Assembly: GCA_949358305.1 (NCBI GenBank) | Contig: OX442315.1 | Location: 7,900,427 to 7,964,426, forward strand | Direction: 5' to 3' | Source of the DNA: Strigamia acuminata | Lineage: Eukaryota; Arthropoda; Chilopoda; Geophilomorpha; Linotaeniidae | Length of the DNA: 64,000 nucleotides | In this document: positions 40,701 through 51,821 of the stretch, one piece after another | Numbering within the stretch: position 1 is the first letter of the stretch | Layout: the number at the start of each line of letters is the position of its first letter | The notes under the pieces: model-generated | What the model was told of the DNA's origin: nothing | The model's database searches: none | Seen by the model: the letters and a program-made list of their open reading frames with translations, nothing else | Made by a program: the position numbers and the translations under genes

Positions 40701-43700
40701 AGAATTTGAGAAAAATTTCAGAAGAATTTGGGCAAAATTTGGGCAAAATTTTAGCAAAATTTGAGAAGTATTTGAGAAGAATTTGAGCAAAATTTGAGAA
40801 GAATTTGAGCAAAATTTGAGAAAAATTTTAGCAAAATTTTAGAAGAATTTAAGTAGAATTTGAGCAAAATTTGAGAAGAATTTGAGGAAAATTTGAGAAG
40901 AATTTGAGGAAAATTTGAGAAAAATTAGATAAAAATTTGAGAAGAATTTGAGCACAATTTGAGAAGAATTTGAAAAGTTTGTAAGAAATTTGTGAATTCT
41001 TTTTTAAGAAATTTGTAAGACATTTTTAAGAAGTTTGTGAAAATTTTTTAAGAAATTTGTGAAAATTTTTTAAGAAGTTTGTGAAAATTTTTTAAGAAAT
41101 TTGTAAGACATTTTTGACCAATTCTTAACAAATTTTTAACAAATTTTCAAACAAATTTTTAACAAATTTTTAAACAAAATTTCGACAACTGACGAAACTT
41201 TAAAAACTAATTTCTACGCACTAAACAACTCCAAAATCAATTTACTCAAAAATAAAAAAAAAACCCAATCAAAACCCAACAAGCACAAAACCGTCTTCAA
41301 ACCATATTCCGAAACAAATTAAACAAACATCCGTAGTTTATCCCACCAACAAGCAATCCCAACTCCCAACCAGCTTAAACCCAACGCAGCACCCACCAAA
41401 ATGTCCTAATGAATTGTTGCAATTTGACTCCACCTTTATGCTCAACTCTAATTCCGAGCTTTAAACTTTTATGACAAATTGCAGTTTGTCTGCAGATCCT
41501 CTCAACAACCCCCTTGGAACCTTTTTTCACATTAGCATAATGGAGTCACCGGTCTCACTTTTACTTAGGAATAGTCGCTTAAGGATTGACAGTGACGTTG
41601 ATTCTTTTCTCGCTTCCGAATATAAAAACCGCAACAAAACTGCATCTCCTATGTGCAATGTGACGGCGCTCCGAGGTAATAGTCATTGGCTTTTACTTTA
41701 GTCCCGAGAAAAAAACACTTTCGCAGTCGACATTTCCAACTAAAATTAAATGAATTTTCTTCTATGATAGTAGTCGTATCACTGGTGTAGTGGCACAAAA
41801 AAGTAGTTCGTAATTTTAATTTTAATATCGGCGCAGGTATCGGTATCGGCTGATGTTCGGTTGCCGATTATCGGTATCGGCGATACTGCAAAATATCGAT
41901 ATCGGTTGAAAGTCTAGAGTATACTATTAAGTATTCGGCTATTGATCTGTCTATACAGCCATTGCATCATGGATACAAATGAATAATAGAAAAGTAGTTC
42001 GATAAAACGCATCTATCTTCCATAAGATGGCGTTGATTGAAGGTAGCCGCTTAGTGGCTGTCTTTAAAACCAAATTTAACCTATTTAACCAATTCAGTGA
42101 GTATTTAACCGTTATAACACAGAATTATAATCAACTAATCACAATAATCGCTCATTTAATGAAACCCTTTATTATAAGATCGTAAGAAGCAATTTTTATA
42201 ATGAAAAAGGCTTGTCCGCAAACTCGATGAATCACAATAAGAGCAATTTGCTTCTCCGACATCATTCATGGTTAGGAAGCTGAAAAGTTGGATCGCTGGG
42301 ACACATCGAGGTCCATTTTGGATCGAGAGAAATGGGTCAATTATTTGTTGACTTATCATCAAGCTGAGACCACTTTGTGACGGTTCGATAAAAAAGAGAA
42401 ATTGCATCGCTCGTGCGAGAGTGAATGTGAAGGTTAATGACGAAATGCGCTTCAGCTGAATCCTTGAACTGAAGTTGTGAAATCAATCAATCCAATTTAA
42501 GAGGAACAAAATAGACCTTGGCCCGTTGTTGACCGCACATCGTCTGGTGGCAAAACATAGAAGTACTAAGTAGAAACGTACGGAAAACGTGACTTAATCA
42601 AACCGACGTGGCGTAACGCATCGAAAACGTAACGTAACGTATCGAAGATGTTACGGGGCAATATAAACAGCAGAGCGAGTAAAACTTTTCATTCTGACAC
42701 TTGACTTTGAACAAGCAACAGCTCTTCCGTGTTGATAACTTAGCAAACATATCGTAAACGTATCGTAACGTATCGTAGACGTAACGAACTTCTAATTTAA
42801 TATAAATAGTAATAGAGCGATTAAAATGTTTCATTCTCGCGCTTGTGTTCGAAGAAGCAACATGTCTTCCGTCGTGTTTTACGGTAGATTTGCGGACGGA
42901 AAGGGCGATAGTGGAAAGCGGTTTCACGTTGACGATGCCGATGATGAGTATCGAGTCAAACGAAGGAGAATTTGCAAGAAAGGCGCTTCTATCGGGTTGA
43001 GGCTAAAAGAAGTAAATGCCAAGGCGAGACTAATAGCGCATAAGGCGCGCAGATGCCGACGAATGAAATTCTGGAAAGTCGATTGGCCGCTTTCGGAATA
43101 CACAAGCATCGCCGAGCCTATGGATATCGAATCGCCGAACAAAAACGTTGAATATTACGGATTGGAGTCGATGGATATTCAATCGCCATTCAGACCCGAG
43201 CGCGTGCATTCCGAAGCGCAGTGCGAATACATTCAACCGCCTGCGAGTGCGCGACTCGTCGAAATTGAAGCGGAAAAAGAAACGAAAATCGAACCGGAGT
43301 TGATAATTGTACCGAAAGTCGAGCCGGAGTTGATAATTGAACCGAAAATCGCGCTGCGGTTGATAACTGAGCCGAAAGTTGCGTCTCTATTTGTAAGTGG
43401 AATTAAGACTCGGCCGAAGGTTGTACCGAGCGCGTTAAGAAAGCAAGGTGACGGCGCTAAGCTGCAGGTTGAGCGTAAGGTGGAAACGGACTCGCAGACG
43501 AAGAAGGTAGAAAAAGTTGAAAATAAAACGAAGATAGAAAAGGTTGAAAATAAAACGAAGATAGAAAAAGTTGAAAATAAAACGAAGATAGAAAAAGTTG
43601 AAAGTAAAACGAAGAATGGGTGTCGGTTGAAATGTAAAAGTCAACGGAGATTTCGGGCGGGGAAACGGCCGTTGTTGAAATTCAAACCGGAGCTGCCGAT

Positions 43701-46700
43701 AGTGCCTGAGAGTAGAGTTCTTGGAGATAGGGCTAAAAATTTGGATGTATTTTTAAAGAAACATGTAAATTCTGTTTTTAATACTAGCAAGGTTTCGGGT
43801 CGTTGATTACTTGGACTAAATGTGCGACAACTTTGATCCTATTTTTCCGGACATTCACCACACTTAATGGAAATTATACATTGCAAATCCCTGAAATGAT
43901 AAATTTTATAGCAAATCCCTGAAATTTTTAGAAAATCTTAAAAATTCCTCAAATGTTTAGGAAGTCTTAAAGACTCCTCAAATCTTAAAAATCTCTGAAA
44001 TGTTTAGTAAATCTTACGAATCTCTGAAATTTTTAGTAAATTTTGTAAGATTTGTAAAAATTTCAGAGATTCGGATATTTCTCAAATCTTTAGAAAATCT
44101 TAAAAATCCCTGAAATCTTTAGTAAATCTTACGAATCTCTGAAATTTTTAGTAAATCTTGTAAGATTTGTTAAAATTTCAGAGATTCGGATATTTCTCAA
44201 ATCTTTAGAAAGTATTAAAAATCCCTGAAATCTTTAGTAAATCTTACAAATCCCTGACATTTTTAGTAAATCATATAAATCCCTAACATTTTTAGTAAAT
44301 CTTACAAATCCTAGAATTACTGGAAATCCATAAAATTTAAACATTTGTAACAACATCAAGCAAAATCTTGAAAGATATTCATGAGATTTAACAGGATTTC
44401 AAAATATTGTGTGCGATTTTATTTCATTTCGTACTTTTATAAATATTTTGCAGGATTTGTATAAAGATTTCGCAAGATTTTGCGGGATGATTTATTTTAG
44501 TAAAGATTTTCTTTAGTTGTGTTGTTAATTCCTCCTCGTGATTTTCAAATAAATTATAATAATATTTATTTTTATTTGCATCTTTTTGGTCTTTTCAAAG
44601 GATGACAACGACGAAATCAGGCAAACGCAGCTGCAAGAACTGGCCTACATCAACGGAACTCCCATTTCAGGTGGCGCTCCACTGGGCAGGGGTCGCGGAA
44701 GGGGGGCAGCGCCTCCGCCGCCAATCGGGGGCCCGCCGACCGCAAGGACACTAAGGGCAGGTTTACTCGCCACTCCAGGACCACGAGCCATTACTACACG
44801 TCCAGGGGGCACACCTGTCCCTGCTAGCCGATCCCCCCTCACTGCCCCCCTGCGTGCAGGGGGCGCTCGCGTTCCACCACCCCCCATGCCTCGTGTCACC
44901 ACATACAGACCTGCGCTACCGGAAGCGCATTTGAGGACTGCTGAGGAAGGATATGTGAGTACAATTCATTCTGATTGGCTCGAATACATGTTAACAAATG
45001 CGCTTTTTAGGCTTACAAATTCGTTTTAGGCAGAAATAGAAAAAAAAATAGATTTTTTAGACAGAAATATGCATAGATAGACTTCTGAGACATATCAACG
45101 CATTTTTTAGGTAGAAATACACTTTTTAGGCATGTGTAGACATTTTTATGCCCAAGAGTTGCACTTTTTAGGCCCATTAATGCATTCTTAGACACAGAAA
45201 TATAATTTTTACAAATAAAAATGCAAAGTTAGACTTTTTAGGCATATGAATTAATTTTTTAGGCAGAAAAACACTTTTTTTAGGCATACACAGACATTTT
45301 TAGACACATTGTCCAGCACTTTAATGCATTTTTAGACACATTTTCTAGCAAATTAATGCATTATCAGACACATTTTCAGGCATATTAATGCATTTTTAGA
45401 CATAAATAGGCTTTTCTGGCACATTTTCAGGCATATTCATGCATTTTTAGACATAAATAGGCTTTTCCGACACCAAAATACACAATTTTCAATCAAACCC
45501 AAATCCATTTTAGACACAAAAGCGCATTTTGAATACAGAACTATTGGCCTTGGTCTAAAAAAAAAATTATTTTTAGAAAAAACGAATCTATTTTTTGCTA
45601 AAAAATTAACCTGAAAAATGTACATTAAAAACAAAAAATGAAATTGCGGTTTATTCCATCCATTTGCAGACATACGACGAGGAGTACGAATATCCAGAAA
45701 CATTCGAGCAAAGGTGAGGTGTTATTGATCCCGAGAGAAACGTGATAAATGCGGTATTAATGGAAACCTTATTTGAAATGACAGCGAGGCTCAGTTTTAC
45801 GATTACGCGCACGGAGCCGCCGTTGATCCCTACGATGGCGAGTATGCAGCGGGCGAAGCATATACAGGTAAAGAACATTCCATTTGGCGACGAGTTAATG
45901 TTGCAATCTGCTAAGACCAAGCGCAGTCCGGAGTGCAGGCTTGCCGTATGAATAATTAATTGTGAAGCTGATGAATTGGAAATGAAATAAATATGATTGC
46001 CGAACGTTTGCTGGCGAATTGATCCCAAGGTCAATGGGGAATTACGTGGAGCGGAATTTCCAATTGGGGGGGAAGGTGAAGGTGCAAAAATGGATGTTTG
46101 ATGAGATAAATAAGTCATTAAAATTGCATAATTGGATTTGTAGGTGCAAAAATGTAATTTTGTTTGCAAAATTGAATTGTTTAGGAGCAAAAATGCATTA
46201 TTTAAGTGAAAAGTGCAATTTTTACATGCAAAAATACAGTTTTTAGGAGCAAAAATGCACTATTTACGCAAAAAGTGCAATTTTTACATGCAAAAATAGT
46301 TTTTAGATGCAAAAATACAGTTTTTAGGAGCAAAAATGCACTATTTACGTAAAAAGAGCAATTTTTAGATGCAAAAAAAGTTTTTGTATGCAAAATTCCA
46401 GTTTTTAGGAGCAAAACTGCACTATTTACGCACAAAGTGCAATTTTTACATGCAAAAAAAGTTTTTATATGCAAAAATACAGTTTTTAGGAGCAAAAATG
46501 CACTATTTACGTAAAAAGAGCCATTTTTAGATGCAAAAAAAGTTTTCATACGGTAATCAAAAATACAGTTTTTAGGTGCAAAAATGCACTTTTTGATGCA
46601 AAAGTGCAGTTTTTACATCTAAAAATATGGTTTTTACATAGAAAAGTGCATTATTTACAAGAAAAAGTGCAAAAGCGCCTTTTTGCGGTGCAAAAGTGCC

Positions 46701-49700
46701 ATTTTTATGCAATATTCTATTTTTACCTGAAAAATGAACCAAAAATTGATGAAAGACGCACTTAAATATGAGTGATAAGCGGCGTTGACATAATCAATTT
46801 CCGTCCAGGGCATTCAGTTTTATTGAGTAACTGTAACAGTTGCAAGTTTAAAAAAAAAGAAAAAAAAAGCAAGCTTTGTGTTTGTGTTTTTAAGTCAATA
46901 AGGGTGTATGACAACTCATACCACCTGTTGTCAGCCTGGATGTCAATAGTCAATAACTTTTATTTGATATGGAAATGAGAGACTACAACTTTGGTCTAGC
47001 AACCTCATGCACAACAAATGAGACGCATATCATTATTCCATTGTGAAATCCAGCATGACACATTCTATTAATCCAAATTGCATTGATGATTGTTTAAATA
47101 TTCCGTCCAAGGTGGGAGTTGATAACTACAACCAGTTTAGAAAATGATTTTGTGACAATACCAGAATGACATTGCAAAAAAACTCATGGAGGACGACTGT
47201 TCGACGACCCACGCTTGCATTTGCATCGAAAACTGGTAGTCGTGAAAAGAGCGGAGTGTGGAACGGCTTTTTGATGGACCCTGCTTTGCATTTGCACCGA
47301 GAACTGGGGAAACTGCCGATAACCCATTTAAAGATGGGAGGAAAGCAGATATAGAAACGGAACTACCTAATGTGGCATCTGCAGGCAAGGTTTAAAATAT
47401 ATCTATAGTTCGCGCCCGGTATCTTGATGCTACATTCGTACTGCGCATCCCATTCTGCGCAGACGATTTTCTAATTCCAGTTGTTATTTAACCTTCCCAT
47501 AGCCATGGTGGGTCAAAAAAATTAAAGAAGTGGAAAAATCACTGTAATTCGTTTTTTCCTGAAAATTAATTAATGAGGTTAACTTTTATTTCTCAAAAAC
47601 TTTTTTTTCTTATTTTATAATGTCTAAATACGAATGGTTTTTCAATTATTATTAAGATAATTTAATATTTATAACATAAAACACCGTTAATGGGAGCGCC
47701 GTACACCGCTTTGCCATCTGTTTGCACTAGGTGGCGTATTAAAATTAGTCCTAAAACATGTGCTTTTACCAGGAAAAATGCGATTGCACCAGGAAAAATG
47801 TGATTGTGCACATGTGCAGAAGGGTTTTTGAAAAGAAGTCAGAAATGATCGGCCATGGCTGCACGTGTGTAGTATTAGCCATGGCTATGGGAAGGTTAAC
47901 AGTATTAAGGTGGAAACACAAGGGAGCGGGTAAAATTTTGACGTCATTAAAAATGACGTTGCATCCGCTTTCCATTGCATGGCTGTACTTTTGCTGCGTG
48001 ATTTTGATAGTACATGCACCGTGTACTATTTTGGTCTGCGATTTTGATCACAGCCAATCCGGTGTGATCATTTGGATCACGATAGTGTGTTCCAAATATT
48101 GTGATGTCAGCGACTGTTTCGAGAAGTGGTGTAGAAGAAATGACTGTCTGAGAAGTTATTTTGAAGAAGTGAACTGACTTCCAAGGAGACGGCCCTGCCG
48201 AATATTCGGGATGATGTTGGAGTGTGACAACACCCGCAACTGCAAGCAATAATAGTTGCTGGCACCCGTATCATCCTGCTGCCTTCGGCGGTGCTTAGCT
48301 TGCTTTAACACTTAGCGATTAATGTACCTTAGTATAACTTTAAGATTCCCTCAAGGCAGGAGTTCTGCAAACTCATTAATGACAAGTTGAGGGTTTCTAA
48401 GAGAAGACAAAGATGTTTTTTCATCTTTTTAATTTCCTGGAAAAACAGGATTAGAATTAAAGCGAAAGTTGCTTATCAGACCTGTTTGTTTGACCTTTTG
48501 CACCGTGCCGGCTAGATAACATCGAGCAACTGAAACTTAACTTCGCTTAGATGGGATTCAGAGATGGAGTGAGGTGATTTGTTAGGTGCAACAAAGACCA
48601 TTGTAGCATTTTTACTTAGAAAAGATCTTTGTAAATGTCCACTCTTAAGGTGGAAACACAAGGGAGCGCGTAAAATTCTAAAGCTTGCTTTTACTTGAAA
48701 AAGCGGCTAAAAACTCGCTCGCTTGAGCAAACACGAGCTTGCGTTTTTATTAAAAGTTTTGGTTTGAAGCGAGCTTGTACTCACCTGCTCCGATCAAACT
48801 GAGTTTGATTTACCAGCTTCAAGCTTGCTGGTGTTTTGGTCATCTGATTTTGACAGCCAATCAGAATCGTGAGGAAATTCTTGGAGGAGATTTTGGCGGG
48901 AACTTCTGGCTAGCTACCTAGATAGCTTGAGTTTGCCAGTTAAGCTGGTAAGCCAAAAGCGGGTCAAGTGAGCTTGTAACAGACTCCCTCTTTAAATTTG
49001 TACCAGCAAACTTTGGAATTTTACCCGCTCCCTTGTGTTTCCACCTTTCGACAACGTTGTATCGGTTTGGAGTAGTGTTGTACTTTGCATTTCAGTCGCA
49101 CATTAAATGAGTTTAAGTCAAGATGGATGTGCTCTAGTGGCTGCTTTGTTAACTTAATCTCACCACTGTGCTTGGAATGGATACAAAATACACTACAAGG
49201 CATCTTGCTCGTGGACCAACACCGGTTTGCCGACCACCACTTTGTGAAGCGCTGATCTAGTTCATACAACCATCTGGTTTAAATATACTCAAACTAGATA
49301 CAGTGACTCAAAAAATTGTTCACATGTTTGTAGTAGTATCGTTAATTGGCAAAAAAAAGATTTAAAATGATTTCTCAGAAAGAAAATATTTTAAATTTTA
49401 ACACAAATAGCTCATGATCTTTCAGAAGAAGTAAATATTTTTTAAAAATTTCAAAAAACAAAAAAGATATGACCGAAAAAGCATCGTTCTTTCATGTGAA
49501 CAATTATTTTGCCATAGAACTTTCATGGATTTTAATGTTGTATATGACCTCCTTTTGCCTTAAGATCTTCAGAAATATGTTGGGGCATACTGTCAATTAA
49601 CTTTAGACATGTGCCTTTACTTATTGTGTCCCAAACCTTTTCAATTCTCTTTTCAATTGTCATGTTGAAACACTACATCTTTCATTCTAAGCTTGTAGTA

Positions 49701-51789
49701 TTTTAATGGTCCCATCAAATCTTTTTAAGAATAGTGCAATACAATTCTACATTCATTATTCCATCAATACTATCAAGATTTCGTGTTCTATTAGCAGTTA
49801 TGCATCTCCAAATCATTATGAAACTACCTCCTGTTTTACTGTTCGGATCATCTGGTGCAATTGTAGTGCTGATTTTTGTTTTTTCCAGCACCCTTTGCGC
49901 CCATCACTTCCTAAACGGTAAATCTTTGTTTCATCTGAGAAAATAACCCTTCTCCAATCGTATATTGTCCAGTCTTTGTACTTTTGGGCAAATTCCATTC
50001 TGAGGTGTTTATGACGAGCTGTTAGTAAGGGCTTTTTAACATTGACTGATGACTTCAATCTATTTCTCTTTAGCACATTTAGTACAGTTTGAGCACTAAC
50101 AACATTGTTATGATGTTTAGCAAGATCAATTTGCATGTCTACAGCTGTATCTAGGCGAACTGATGTAACTGCCCTAACAATGTTTCGCTCCTGTGTGGCT
50201 GTTAGAATTTTTGGGCCACCTAATTTTGGTTTTTTTGCATCTAAAGCATATGTTTTGTGAATTTTAGACACACATCCAATGCTAACTCGGACTTCTGCAG
50301 CAATTTTTCGAACAGAAATCCCTTTTTCAACTAATGCTAGAACATTTTGGGTTTTTCCAATGAGAGAGGGCACATGATGATTTCTAATGTTTAAAATACA
50401 GCTATGATACATAATGTTGCTATATAACCCCAATTTCGAATATACTTGCACAATAACAGTGATTCCAACACCAAAAATCAATCACATTGGAGCAGCAAAA
50501 AAATTGTTCACATGAAAGAACGATGCTTTTTCGGTCATATCTTTTTTGTTTTTTGAAATTTTTAAAAAATATTTACTTTTTCTGAAAGATCATGAGCTAT
50601 TTGTGCTAAAATTTAAAATATTTTCTTTCTGAGAAATCATTTTAAATCTTTTTTTTGCCAATTAACGATACTACTACAAACATGTGAACAATTTTTTGAG
50701 TCACTGTACATATGGGCTAGATGTGTGCTACAGTAATTTGGACCAGCTCTCTGGTAATGTTGCATGCAAATCTTCCTTGCCACGACACTGCTCAGAATTA
50801 AATTAGCGTTCATGTCGGCAACTGATATCTAAAAGTTCCTGACAAATCTTCATGTGTTGCCGGCTTCTTCGCCAACTTGCGTAAGTGGGTTTCAAATTGC
50901 TCGTTGTTAAATTTTTGAGTCCACCGATGTGCACTGACTTGATGATAACTTAAAAGCCAGAAACTGATTGATATGAATTGGAGCCGGGCAAATCATGGCA
51001 CCATGAAAGTGAAAATGTTATTCTTGGCAAATGGTGAGGGAAGAAAATGTGAGGCAGAGGAGAGACTTTTTTTTCATCTTCAAATTGGTTGAAGACTGGG
51101 AACTGCCTGAATGCATTGGATGGAAACTGAATTTGGAAGTTTTTTTGCTTTTTCTTTGCATATTGAGATTTGATTTGAGATAATATAAAAGCGGGTTACC
51201 TTCGGGTAAAGCAAAACTTTATGGAATATTGTGATTATTTCCGGCTTCGCCTATTGGTGGCTGTATTGTCACTCAGTCATGCTTGAGACTGGGGGCTGCT
51301 GCAAAGATAATTGAAATACATTGAAATTGTACAGTAAAAGACTTCTTACTTGGCATTGGAATAACCAGAAAGCTCTATTAAGTGGAATATAAATGAGAGA
51401 AAGGTATAATCTATAACCCAATAATCTGAGTCCCTGTCTTGTTATTTACGTGATGTATGCGTCCCTCCCGTGTAGTAAATCCCCATACTGCAGACTTTTT
51501 TTTCATCATAAGACCATATCCCAGTCACTGTGAGGGACGAGTTGACCACACTAAGGGTGCCACTATGATGCCCAACCTAGTGGGGGGACCATTTGCCCAC
51601 ACAGGATGATCAACACGATGACGGACACTGGACAGCCATCCAGATGTCAATTTAATACATTAACCAGAAACACATTACTTTGTAGACCTAAAGTGTAAAC
51701 AAAATTAAGTTTAACTTTTGCCATGCTCAGAGCAAGTCCTTTCAAACCTCACAGTCACAAACCTCTTCTTTTACTCCATTGGAGTGCGT

Positions 51790-51821
<32 letters not shown>

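Larger units (their letters stand above)
40085..44600 (+). other. Intron of 4.5 kb (exon C to exon D) hosting the nested gene
   Basis: GT-AG intron of 4,516 bp: an 11-bp array, then 41175-42600 without gene content, apart from GGTATCGGC-type repeats at 41826-41905 and a short dispersed-repeat end at 42128-42170. The promoter duplicate, nested gene and 29-bp array follow. Confidence 0.85.

Noticed and set aside
40223-40812. Phe/Ser/Gln-rich minus-strand frames of 90-126 codons
   Set aside because: They are produced by the 11-bp minisatellite, and several frames are open at once.
45651-46190. 179-codon minus-strand frame
   Set aside because: It runs antisense over two confirmed KHDRBS exons, the mini-intron and intron sequence. 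No family features.
47758-48177. 139-codon frame as a gene
   Set aside because: Its first half is piggyBac-like MITE sequence shared with the frame at 16648, and the rest shows no recognisable domain.
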